Shown: positions 21,469 to 30,336 of the stretch, piece after piece
Layout: each line of letters opens with the position of its first letter
How positions within the stretch are numbered: position 1 is the stretch's first letter
Notes under the pieces: generated by a model
What the model was told of the DNA's origin: nothing
Database searches by the model: none
Seen by the model: the letters and a program-made list of their open reading frames with translations, nothing else
Assembly (NCBI GenBank): GCA_900618795.1
Contig: UYJD01000004.1
Location: forward strand, 1,570,347 to 1,634,346
Length of the DNA stretch: 64,000 nt
Direction: 5' to 3'
DNA from: Cyanodermella asteris
Lineage: Eukaryota > Ascomycota > Lecanoromycetes > Ostropales > Stictidaceae
Translations under genes and position numbers: made by a program

Positions 21469-22278
21469 ATGGCCTTCAAACTTCAAGACATTCCCGGCAA
21501 TGACCGCAGCATATTCCCCTCCCTCATTCGCTGCATGTGGGAGACCTATGAGAACCCAGTCCAAGACTTGTACTACATCTTTTGCCCGTTGAACGCTCAG
21601 GGTGCGATCACCCGCGAGGAAGTGATCAAGGAATCGACAGATCGCTTCTGGGAGTGGTATCAACAGGACCCGAACCAGCTCTGGCAGGCCGTCATCGAGA
21701 CGGACACGGGGAGGATCGTAAGCGGAACCTTGCGGGTGATTAGCAAGACGAACCCGTTCGAAGAAGGGGCCGAACACGAGAAGGCATATTGGCATCCAGA
21801 GGGCAGCCAGCGGGAGTTTGCGAACCAAGTGCTGGAGGCACACGAGAGAACACGTTCGGAACTCGGTCGCAGACCACATATCTGTGAGTCTTATCACATC
21901 GCGGAACCCAAAATTGGTTGCTATACGAAGCCCCGTTGATAACCGAGCGATCTAGATCTGAACATCATCTTCACCCATCCTGATTACCAATGCCGCGGAA
22001 TCGGAAGGATGCCGATGGACTGGGGCATCGCGAAAGCCGCCGAGCTTGACCTCGAGATGTGGCTCAATTCGTGAAAGTACGGCCAACAGTTGTACGAAAA
22101 ATGCGGCTTTACGGGCGTCGAACGTCTGAGCGCTCGGCCTGTGAAGGAGAACCTGGACGATGTGTGGAGATGATGCGAGCGGGAGTGGAAAGATCTGGAA
22201 TTTGAGGTAATGTGGCGGCCGAAGGATGGGCCTTGTGTGGAGGGCAAGTCTGTGAAGCCATGGGAGATTGAGGCCTAA
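21469..22278 (+). pseudogene. GNAT-family N-acetyltransferase with two in-frame stops
   Basis: Two exons, 21469-21883 and 21956-22278, separated by a normal 72-bp intron (GTGAGT...TCTAG, phase 1). The joined reading gives 245 codons before the final TAA. Exon 2 carries the acetyl-CoA binding motif A (FTHPDYQCRGIGRMPMDWGI) and the C-terminal GNAT motif (YGQQLYEKCGFTGVERL), as in fungal GNAT proteins. Two TGA codons interrupt it, at 22072-22074 (between the two motifs) and 22171-22173, while the frame remains homologous on both sides (afterwards EREWKDLEFEVMWRPKDG). Both could come from CGA by a C-to-T change. It is therefore probably a recently inactivated gene; a truncated protein of 176 residues would lack the last strand and helix. 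Confidence 0.8.
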
Positions 22279-22432
22279 AAGGATTTCGATCCTCGAACGA
22301 TCTTTGCCAGCTCTCGGCGGTCGTCCGGAATTCTCAAATCTGATGACTATGTTCGCTCAAGTCTCGTCAGCGAAAGCTGATTTCCCATCGAACTCCATTC
22401 TACGTCCGACGGGTTGCTTTTCGTTGCGAAGC

Positions 22433-22867
22433 TCAGGCGCTCCCAGGGGCAATGATCCCCCAGATCCAGCAAGGAACGCCCTCGTTCACCACAAGGCAAC
22501 TTCCATTGCTGCCGTTTGGAATGCCACTCCCTTTGCCAAATCGCTGAGTCTCGGTCTCGCAATTTCCTTTATACAAGGTGATCTGCTCTGTATCGACAAG
22601 AGGCCGTGATACATTCACGGACATGACTTTCGAGGTGCTATCCGACGGTCCGTATTGTGTTGCCGCCCATGGCCCGGAGATGGCGTTGCACTGTCCGGTG
22701 CAGTCTTTGCTGACACAAAACTGCCAGGTGAGGTTTTGGTTCGTGAAGTTTGGTGGCGGTGGTGGTGTGTAGGAAGGCAGGGTGGTCATGATACCGCCGT
22801 GTGTGTGCTTGGGAATGATGGAGATGAGTATAAGAAGGACCGTCTCGTACGAAAGGCGGGATGCCAT
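22433..22867 (-). CDS. Small secreted cysteine-containing protein (candidate effector)
   Basis: 144 residues in one exon. The ATG at 22867 precedes a signal peptide (SYETVLLILISIIPKHTHG). The mature protein has a Pro run (TPPPPPNF), then six Cys in the order FCVSKDCTGQC, GNC, GSC, PCW, and several N-glycosylation sequons (NLT, NVS, NGS). Six Cys in a short secreted protein suggest three disulfides. I do not recognise a named family. The same frame is open upstream of the ATG to about 22993, but that part shows no signal-like content, so the later Met is preferred. It is convergent with the GNAT remnant. Confidence 0.75.
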   Translation of the reverse strand: MASRLSYETVLLILISIIPKHTHGGIMTTLPSYTPPPPPNFTNQNLTWQFCVSKDCTGQCNAISGPWAATQYGPSDSTSKVMSVNVSRPLVDTEQITLYKGNCETETQRFGKGSGIPNGSNGSCLVVNEGVPCWIWGIIAPGSA

Positions 22868-23919
22868 TTTGAAAGCTTTGTTTGTTCTGAAGGTTGAAGA
22901 CTGTTGAACGACAAATGCAACATCTAAGGGCTCTAGCTGCATATATGACCACCCTCCACGTTCGCTGGCAAAATTGACAGGTGTCAATGTCAAACACGGA
23001 ACAGCTCATTTCAGAAAACGCCCACTTTTGGGGTAGGAGACCTTGCTCTTACTCCAGGAATAGCAGGCTCGTGGCCTGCGTGTGACCTGTTGGTTGGCAC
23101 TATCATCTATGATGGGACAATAAGGTGGCTGTTTCAGCATCTTGTGAAACCTTTCGTCCGCCAACGTAATCTCCAAAAGTAAAGATGGCGTACATGCTTA
23201 CATGTATATTGTATGCGGCATCTAGCCCCCGGTCGCCACGTTGAGGCCGAGTGCGTAGGTGACCTTTCAAGCCGCGGTCGTGTCCTCAGACAACGTTTAG
23301 AGATTCATAGTCGAAGATCTGCATCTCTTCTTGTTGTCCAGATGCATGTTCGATCTCAAGTGCTTCTTGCCTTCATAGCAGTAGTTTGACCGGTCGAAGG
23401 TCATCAAAAGTATCGAAGCAAATCAGCAACGCTCACGTGACTCTATCAAAGCCACATCCTTGCTCTGCTTTCGAGTGTCTACAATCGTTTCCGAGTATCC
23501 AACCTTCAAAATTGAAGAAAACCGTACGAGCTGCTTGCTCTGTCAATGATCAAAGGCTGAAACACACCAACATGACTCCGCCATGTTCTGTAACTCTTGT
23601 CCGCATGCCTGTAGCTGAGCTGCGTCGCCTCAAATGCCACGATTGGCGGCATCCCTGCCAAAGCCTTTACGCGGCCGCCAAATAGGCCTCGGACACCGCC
23701 TTATTCCAACATGGACGATCAGGTGAGCTGTCGTGCTCCTTGTTTCCCCAATGCCAGCCGAGAGGCGGCCACTCCATCTGCACTACCACCTCCCTTTCAT
23801 CAAAATTCGTGATTTCGTGTCCGCAAAAGCGCCGATGGCACGAGCACTGTTCACTCCTATTCCCCCCTTTGCCTTGCTCCCTGTTTTGAATCAGCACTTT
23901 CATATCATGCTAACCTCTA
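22868..23919. other. Intergenic stretch (about 1 kb), no gene seen
   Basis: No domain is recognisable. If the P450 remnant to the right was once complete, its 5' two thirds should lie here, but I see no P450 motif (no I-helix AGxxT or ExxR in any frame). Confidence 0.5.
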
Positions 23920-24544
23920 TCGCACGAAGTCGTGCGCCTTGACACTTCCGTCGGTATTGCCAAAGTTGTCAGCTTGCAGCCTCAGCCTCCGAAGATCTAT
24001 GGCAAAGACTACGTGATCCCACCCGGTACCTGGATCATTCCAAGCTGCACGGCGATACACACATATCCACGCCACTGGGGCGATGGGTCCCTCAACTTCC
24101 AAACGTGGCGATGGATTGAAGCTGCGCCAAACTCGACCTCCGATACAGAGCCAAATGTGGCTTCGGATGCCACACTGAATGTCGAGAAGTTCAAAGAGCC
24201 GGCCAGAGTCAACACACCCTGTTGGCTGGTCGGGCGGAATGAGGAACATTCCTGTTCGCAAGTAATCCCAGATCGAGTTTGTGGGTGTGCTGGTCGGTCT
24301 AATCGAGTACCATAAGGTGAAGCCAGTGCTGCAAAATGACGAGTCTGAGAAGCAGGCGAGGCAGAGGCTGGGGGAGCTAATCAAGAGTGATGCAGGCTTC
24401 AGGTTTCCTTTGCAGTTCTTTCACTTGGAGAAGCTTATCCTTGACCTGGGCAAAGCAACGATTGTAAATGAACTCAGACAGGTAGCTGAGTATCAAGTTG
24501 CTAATGACAAAAGCAGGTCATCAGAAATGGGCGGTCTCACGTGA
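23920..24544 (+). pseudogene. Cytochrome P450 remnant (3' part only)
   Basis: Two overlapping frames together resemble the last third of a fungal P450. The first (from 23920) reads SHEVVRLD, then KIYGKDYVIPPGTWIIPS and AIHTYPRHWGDGS, matching the segment after the K-helix and the PERF-like region. The second (to 24544) reads VGWSGGMRNIPVRK, a stop at 24263-24265, then SQIEFVGVLVGLIEYHKVKP. The invariant heme-ligand Cys is replaced by Ile (codon 24248-24250). There is at least one frame change and one stop, and the first two thirds of the gene are missing. No function is possible. The remnant lies immediately upstream of the tandem paralog array. Confidence 0.8.
24538..24543. promoter_or_regulatory. 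CACGTG element, array gene 1
   Basis: TCACGTGA, a perfect E-box/CDEI-type palindrome, begins 255 bp upstream of the ATG at 24793. Array genes 2 and 3 have the same core at almost the same distance. Confidence 0.4.
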
Positions 24545-24792
24545 ATGTTGCCAACACCTTATTCCATAGACTTCGAACACCGGCCTGCGGGCAGTGGGAG
24601 GCGCAACTTTCGCGAAGCATTCACTCAAGTGGCCTGTTCCACCCTCTTTGGTCATGTGACTGATCTACCCATTGCTATAATAGCCACGCTTCTTAGCACG
24701 GAACGCTCTCTTCTTTCAACGTCAAAGCCAACACGATCGCTTCGATCAGTTTATATCCACCGACCGCTAGTACTCAACCAAGTACTCACAGC

Positions 24793-25659
24793 ATGTCTCA
24801 ACCGAGCTCTGCTGATTCTGAAACTCCACACCTCAGCAAAGATGAAATTGACAGCCTTCTGCAAAACTACGAGATGGGTCTCGTGGAGATGACCATCAGC
24901 ACTGACGAGAATGATCAAACTACGGGCTTCCATGTCAGCTGGTCTGGACAGACTGGAATCACACGTCTCACGGGACCTACTCCACGCAAAGCCAAGCTCA
25001 GCGACGTTGGCAAGATCGATAGAGTCGTTTTCGACGGTTGGATGCCAAAGAAATCATGGGCTAAGAAGGACGACGACAGCGAAGATACGCAAGGAAATGA
25101 GAACTTGGTGATCGCTTACACCTGGGACGGTGACAAGCCGATAGTCGTCGATACTCACACCTGGGAGCTGCTGAGAGCCGCCCGTATGACGTTCGAACTG
25201 GCTACAGAGCCTGATCAAGGCTTAGAGCGCCCCAGACATGCGTGGTCTATCATGCCACGCGACGGGCACGCGCTTGCTCAGATTACAAAACTGAGCAAGG
25301 ACAACGTCGAACGCCAGTTGTCCATTATTCGTCGCGACTTCAGCTTAGAGGAGGAAGAAGAAGCCAAGGGCGCGTGTGATCAGGCGCGATCAATGACGGA
25401 GTACATGAAGAGAGTGCTAGGGCATGACCTTGAATATGGACAATACCAGCGCGCCTTTCTTGCCTTTTACAATTTGGCTGAGACAACGGAACGCCTTGTA
25501 GAGAAGCAGCGGAGGCAACGCACTCGGGACGAATGCCGCAGGATTGCACAACACGAGGCAGAAGAGATGAAGGAAGCCTTCGCGTGGGCGATTGCACCGA
25601 ATGAGATTCCTGGACCCTGGCTGGACGTGATTGCAAAGAGACTGAAACAGCGGGCATAG
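24793..25659 (+). CDS. Tandem-array protein 1, unknown family
   Basis: 288 residues, single exon; ATG at 24793 in the context ACAGCATGT. No signal peptide or membrane segment. Layout: an N-terminal part with GLVEMTISTDE...GFHVSW (about residues 31-52), a strand-like NLVIAYTWDG (about 104), then RPRHAWSIMPRDGHALAQITKLS (about 147-169), a long charged helical region and the tail PGPWLDVIAKRLK. The same ordered landmarks (VIAY/VIAH, H-[SA]-W-x-I-x-P, a downstream ITKLS/VERLS/IRRLS, PWLDV..RLK) recur in the next genes, so they are paralogs. I do not recognise a named domain and assign no function. An A-containing TATA-like TTATATCC lies about 45 bp upstream. Confidence 0.8.
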   Translation: MSQPSSADSETPHLSKDEIDSLLQNYEMGLVEMTISTDENDQTTGFHVSWSGQTGITRLTGPTPRKAKLSDVGKIDRVVFDGWMPKKSWAKKDDDSEDTQGNENLVIAYTWDGDKPIVVDTHTWELLRAARMTFELATEPDQGLERPRHAWSIMPRDGHALAQITKLSKDNVERQLSIIRRDFSLEEEEEAKGACDQARSMTEYMKRVLGHDLEYGQYQRAFLAFYNLAETTERLVEKQRRQRTRDECRRIAQHEAEEMKEAFAWAIAPNEIPGPWLDVIAKRLKQRA

Positions 25660-25943
25660 GGTCTTTATTGGCTGTGGGTAATCTGAAAAGGCGAGACCCA
25701 TTTGCTCAACAGAATCAGCATACTAAATCACTGGTTGCCTCTCTCTTTTAGGGTGAACGAATTGTATAAACAAGTAAAAGAATACAGCATGAATGATTCG
25801 AGTGGTCATTTCTTGTCTAGGCAGCTATTGTCACGAAATTTGCAAGATCAAACATTCATCGCGGCTTGATTCCAGTGCGTCAAAGTGCGACTACACATCC
25901 ACTATCAGATGGAAGTGAACATCCTCCTTCCGGTTCACTATGT

Positions 25944-25949
25944 CACGTG
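25944..25949. promoter_or_regulatory. CACGTG element, array gene 2
   Basis: GTCACGTGC begins 254 bp upstream of the ATG at 26198. The sequence around it is not alignable with the site of gene 1, so the shared position is not simply leftover promoter homology. Confidence 0.4.
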
Positions 25950-26197
25950 CTGAACATAATTGTTTATTTGCAGTCACTTCGCATGTGTTATTAATCTTGG
26001 TTATGATGCTGTTCTGCCAACTAAGATAAAATCTCTTCCATTTCTAGAAAGCTCATCTTTCTACGCACCGAGCTCAAGCACGATCACAACAAGCAGCTCA
26101 ACCTACTTCAAATCAGCAACGTTCGTTTCGAGAGCCCATACTTCCCAGAGCTGATGATATCATTCCCTTCAACCCAGTCCTCCCAACCTGTGCGAGA

Positions 26198-26965
26198 ATG
26201 ACCGAACATACTGGTCCCCACGCCGACTCTGACCACATCCCTCACAAAGGCACCGAGAAAATACACAGTCAAGACATCAACAAGACGGAGAGCGGCATGG
26301 GTGTCGGCAAGGGCGCATTCGACGGCCTCGTGATCGCTCACAGCAGCTCCTTCGACCCCGTAGTCGTCAACATCCGCACCTGGGAACGCATATCCGCCGG
26401 CTTCCCGCCCGGCACCGGCCTCGATCCTCCGCCCAAAAGCTTCGGCGGCCGTGTGACGCCACCCAACTCCTGGATCATCGAGCCACGCGACAAGTACGCG
26501 CTCCGAGAGGTCGAGCGCTTGAGCAAATTTGAGTTGGCTCGTGGAAAGGAGTTCATCTTTCAAAAGCACCTTCGCAGGAAGCTCCGGGCCGAGGAATTGT
26601 CGAAACAGGGATGGATTGCCGTGAACGTGCTGAAAAGCGCAATAAAGCTGGATACAGTCCAGGAGGGTGATTCGAAGAAGCTGGTGGAGGCGGCATCGAG
26701 CATCTTTCAGATTGAGAAGACGCTGGACAGTTGGTCGGCCATCAAGGTTGTGGAGCAGCGATTCGTCGAGGCTGACAAGTTGTATGAGGAAAAGATTGGC
26801 GAACGCCTCCTGGCTGATTTGAAGGATGCTGAGGAGGGAGAGAAGATGCGGTTGGAGGAGGCATATGCATGGGCTGCTTCATGGGCGGCGAAATCAGCTG
26901 GCAAGACTTGCAAGCCCTGGTTGGACGTCGTCTCGCGGAGACTCAAGAACCCAATTCTGATATAG
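26198..26965 (+). CDS. Tandem-array protein 2, unknown family
   Basis: 255 residues, single exon, 538 bp after array gene 1 and on the same strand. Landmarks shared with array protein 1: DGLVIAHSSS near residue 42, then PPNSWIIEPRDKYALREVERLSK near residue 88, a long charged helical middle, AYAWAASWA and the tail CKPWLDVVSRRLK. Gene 1 has AFAWA and PWLDVIAKRLK at the same place, so the two are closest to each other in the array. The N-terminal GLVE-type segment of gene 1 is missing here; the first 40 residues are polar and low in structure. No signal peptide or membrane segment. Function unknown. Confidence 0.8.
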   Translation: MTEHTGPHADSDHIPHKGTEKIHSQDINKTESGMGVGKGAFDGLVIAHSSSFDPVVVNIRTWERISAGFPPGTGLDPPPKSFGGRVTPPNSWIIEPRDKYALREVERLSKFELARGKEFIFQKHLRRKLRAEELSKQGWIAVNVLKSAIKLDTVQEGDSKKLVEAASSIFQIEKTLDSWSAIKVVEQRFVEADKLYEEKIGERLLADLKDAEEGEKMRLEEAYAWAASWAAKSAGKTCKPWLDVVSRRLKNPILI

Positions 26966-27203
26966 TTCAAAATGCTTGCAACCATCCCATGATGAGCCAA
27001 CGTTGACAATGCCTAAACGTGGTATTGAAGTAATGGAAGTGGCCGTTGTGGAAGCTAGGAGATCTGTGAGACAGTCAACGGTGCAACAGAGCGCAGTTCG
27101 AATCTTTGAGCTCGAAGCAATTCACCTACTTGATCTCGGATGAGACACAGACGATGTAAAGAAGAATCCAGAATCATATGAAAACACATGCGCGGTTCAA
27201 GTC

Positions 27204-27209
27204 CACGTG
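27204..27209. promoter_or_regulatory. CACGTG element, array gene 3
   Basis: CCACGTGCC begins 257 bp upstream of the ATG at 27461. A second CACGTG (ACACGTGCTGG) lies at 27271-27276, 190 bp upstream of the same ATG. Confidence 0.4.
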
Positions 27210-27460
27210 CCATCGTCCATTGTCGTGTTCGTGGAATGATATCTCAACATATGGAAACGAGCCCAACCGACACGTGCTGGCTCAAGATGACAAAATGACA
27301 CTGAATATCCTGCCAGCAAGTGTATCAGCATCTTCGAGCAGAACAATGAAGCGCAAAAGTCAGAAACAGCAGTGAAGAGCTGACCTTCCTCCCTAATCAA
27401 ACCGGCAGCTCCACGCCTCCCCAACTCGACGAAATCATTCGGCTCCGCTCCTCCAGTAGT

Positions 27461-28165
27461 ATGGCCCTTCCAGCTCGATATGAAATTAAAATGGACCATC
27501 CCGTCCTCTACGCCACCGAAGAAGATGCCGCAACCCCATCTCCGAAAGAACACCTCGGCATCGTGTACGCCATCATCGACACCGATCGCGAAACCCACCC
27601 TCACGGCGTCTGCGTCTACCTCCACGGCCCAGCCGTCCGAACCGGGCGGGTCCGACGCATCGCGATCCGCCGAGCCATACCACACGACTTTCTGAACAGA
27701 GGCCACAAAATCATAGCAGGCCGATGGGTATTCGGCGGCACCCCTGACACGACGGCAGCGGAGCAACTTCCCAACTCGACTCCCGGAGGCGAGAAACTAG
27801 AGGCGCTTCCCGAAGAGATGCGGGTCGACGATTGGAGTAAGATCCGATACAGCTTGACGCTTCTCGAGCGCCTCGCCACGGCAGGATGGATTCCGAGGAA
27901 TTCTGGAGTAGGCGCGCCGGGCGCGGTGACGCATTCGTGGCATCTATGGGCGATTGTGCCCGAGAACAACGACGTGGCCGGGCATATCATTTATGCGAGT
28001 TTCGAGGAGAAGAGAGCGGTCGGGGCGATACGCGCGGCGCCATATCGAAGTGAGGTGCTCCGGCGGGAAAACGAGGACAAGGCGGTAGCTATGCACCAGA
28101 CGCTCAGGCATTGGGTCGGGTTGTGGATGCGGATGAACGAGACTGAGCGCTGGTCTGTGACGTAG
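27461..28165 (+). CDS. Tandem-array protein 3, unknown family (divergent)
   Basis: 234 residues, single exon, 495 bp after array gene 2, same strand. It has an N-terminal HLGIVYAIIDTD...HGVCVYLHG (about residues 31-55) that resembles GLVEMTISTDE...GFHVSW of array protein 1 and VGIVQEIVRAD..GVAV of array protein 4. It also has LTLLERLATAGW and then AVTHSWHLWAIVPENN, matching the H-S-W-x-I-x-P landmark of the other copies with two extra residues. It lacks the PWLDV..RLK tail and ends soon after a charged helix. It is the most divergent copy; codon use is normal and the frame is intact, so it may have a distinct role. No targeting signal. Function unknown. Confidence 0.75.
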   Translation: MALPARYEIKMDHPVLYATEEDAATPSPKEHLGIVYAIIDTDRETHPHGVCVYLHGPAVRTGRVRRIAIRRAIPHDFLNRGHKIIAGRWVFGGTPDTTAAEQLPNSTPGGEKLEALPEEMRVDDWSKIRYSLTLLERLATAGWIPRNSGVGAPGAVTHSWHLWAIVPENNDVAGHIIYASFEEKRAVGAIRAAPYRSEVLRRENEDKAVAMHQTLRHWVGLWMRMNETERWSVT

Positions 28166-28871
28166 TCGGAGATTGTGAATAGAGTGATGGTGAGGGATTT
28201 GCCTGAACCAGCCCGGGCGTATGTATCTGAGGCATAAGAATATACGGGTTGCGGACAGGTTCTTCGGTCACTTACCATTCTGTGGGACGATGGTCTGGAA
28301 GTTGCAAGATCAGCACGAGTTGTGATATTGCCAGTATGAGATGTTCGCGTGAAACTGCCAACTTGCAAAGTTAGCACTTGCCCAAAAGAAGCACCAATCG
28401 CGAAGAGTGATCCCTTACTTAGCTGCATTTCCTGCGGATGCGAAAAGTAGCAGGAACTTGTGAGGTTCAACCATGCCCAAACAAGGCTTGTGGACTGCTT
28501 CGGCGATGTATAACCGCAGATACAACCGGTCGGCTGTGTACGTGCACATACATCTTCGGGTGACGTTAAAAATTTCGCCGTGGCGGCGACGTAGTGCGAG
28601 AACGCGTAACACCACTGACATACAGCTGTGGATGGCTGCGCGCGTCTAGAGAGAACAGTTCACATCTCACCTGTTTGTGTTCTCGTCATCAGTTTGCCAA
28701 CGAGAACAAATCAGCAGATTGTACATTGCGATAAGCGGGTTGCTGAATGAGCATTCAAACAACATGGATGTGCATATCGTTAGACTGCATTTTCCAACTT
28801 ATCGATCAAGCACTCACTCAATTCTTAGCGTCGCCCAACAGTATTGTTCCGAATCTTCTGATTCCTCCAAA
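28166..28871. other. Spacer between array genes 3 and 4
   Basis: 706 bp without a gene I can support. Instead of CACGTG there is a CAGCTG at 28623-28628, about 249 bp upstream of the gene 4 start; it is only an E-box of the general CANNTG class. Confidence 0.45.
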
Positions 28872-29963
28872 ATGCCGCTTCCGACCGTTTCGCAAATCGA
28901 GCCCGGCTATAAGGTCGGGTACCGCGAGACCAAAGATGCAAGGCGCCTGGACAAGCCCAAGGTCGGGATAGTCCAAGAAATCGTGAGGGCGGATTCCACC
29001 GGAGTCGCCGTCAGTACCGAGACTGGCGAAGGAATCGCCCGGGAAGCGCTCCCCGACAGTGTCACCAGAACCCGGATGCTTAATCGCCAAGCGATGCCGA
29101 AGCAGAACGTACCGGATAACGATCGCCCTGGCCGGAGCCGCGCGATGTACGCGGTAAGGGGTCCGAGATGCGAGAAATGGGGCACGAACCCTATTTTTCA
29201 AGGCAATCTTCCGGATAACGAGGCATTTAACGATCCGAATAGCACTTAAAAGTCGGGATGCAAGGATGACAAGTCAAAAGACGAGCAAATCAACAACGTG
29301 GCAGACGAAATGCGGAGATATAACATTACGGACAAAAATCAGATCGGCATGACGCAAGCAAAACCGAAGGTGGAGGCTTCGAGCAAGTCCAACGACGCGA
29401 ATGAAGAAGATCCGAACATAGTCATAGCGTACGACACATACGACAATTCCCCGCTCAACCTCGACCGACGAGTCATCGAGCTCCTCGCAAACGCCAATAT
29501 TGCTGAACCTTCCATCAACAAACCAGGCAACATCTCAAATGGCCCCACACGCGCAACCCACTCCTGGTCCATCATTCCCGACCGAGGACACGGGACGATG
29601 CGCGAGATCCGCAGGCTCAGCGAAGATCGGGAAATAAAACAGCAAATAGATCGCATTCGTGCGAAATTCGGGAACCGGAGGCAGGAGCTGCACGAAGAAA
29701 TGCAAAACATAAAGCATGCTTTTCAACACCTGGAAATGCATGCAATCAATTCCGACCATGCGCTCGGATTGATACACGACCGGCTGACACAGGCGTATGA
29801 CGTCGAAGAGTACGGTTTGGAAAGGGAGGGGATGGAGGAGATTCTGAGGGCGGAACATCAGGAACGGACGTATTTTCGCCATGCGGAGCTGTGGGAAAAG
29901 TCGAGCCATAGGAGGGAGAAGAAGGGGGAATGGTATGAAGTGATTCAAGCGAGGCTTGATTAA
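28872..29963 (+). CDS. Tandem-array protein 4, unknown family (one gene with a 3n intron, or two frames split by a stop)
   Basis: Two open stretches in the same frame, 28872-29249 and 29298-29963, are separated by one TAA (29247-29249). A GTAAGG donor at 29154 and a TTAAAAG acceptor ending at 29252 define a 99-bp intron with a TTTAAC branch-like site. It lies in phase 0 and removes the stop. I therefore model exons 28872-29153 and 29253-29963, 330 residues. The N-terminal part has KVGIVQEIVRADSTGVAVS; the C-terminal part has NIVIAYDTYD, ATHSWSIIPDRGHGTMREIRRLS, long charged helices and the tail GEWYEVIQARLD. This is the full set of family landmarks in the same order as array protein 1. If the intron is not removed, the product is a 125-residue protein. 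No targeting signal; function unknown. Confidence 0.65.
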
Positions 29964-30336
29964 TGGTGGTGAGTAACAAGTGTGCTGGCAGGTGTATCGA
30001 GTGTTTGCTACAAACACTGGTATTGTAGCAATTTTCAACGAGACTCGAAACGCTCATCACATTCTGAGGTAATACAAATGAGATGGAAATCATAACTCAA
30101 AAACAGCAATGGTATCTCTAAAGCTCAAATGCTCCTACTAATGCGCAATCCGACGCTGCAAATGCGCCAGTTCCCGCTGTCAGTCCGGCCCCGTCCTCCT
30201 TATTCTTTTGGCATGGCACCGATTTGCCTTTTAATTTCCAGCCCCAATTATTGAATACACGTACAGTCGTTTGTCTCATCAAATGTGTCTCCGCGCTGGA
30301 ACCGGCCAGGTCGGGCAAATGTTTAGTTGGTGCTCC
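29964..30336. other. Spacer between convergent genes
   Basis: 373 bp between array gene 4 and the end of MDM34; no gene seen. Confidence 0.55.

Noticed and set aside
23418-26121. Shared 12-mer AAATCAGCAACG at about 23420 and 26109
   Set aside because: A 12-base match between two places is expected by chance many times in 64 kb; the flanks do not align.
27085-27115. Second B-box-like GTTCGAATC
   Set aside because: T-stem does not pair and no A box upstream.
27180-27215. tRNA-like B box (GGTTCAAGTCC)
   Set aside because: No matching A box, and the acceptor and T stems do not pair well at the right spacing.
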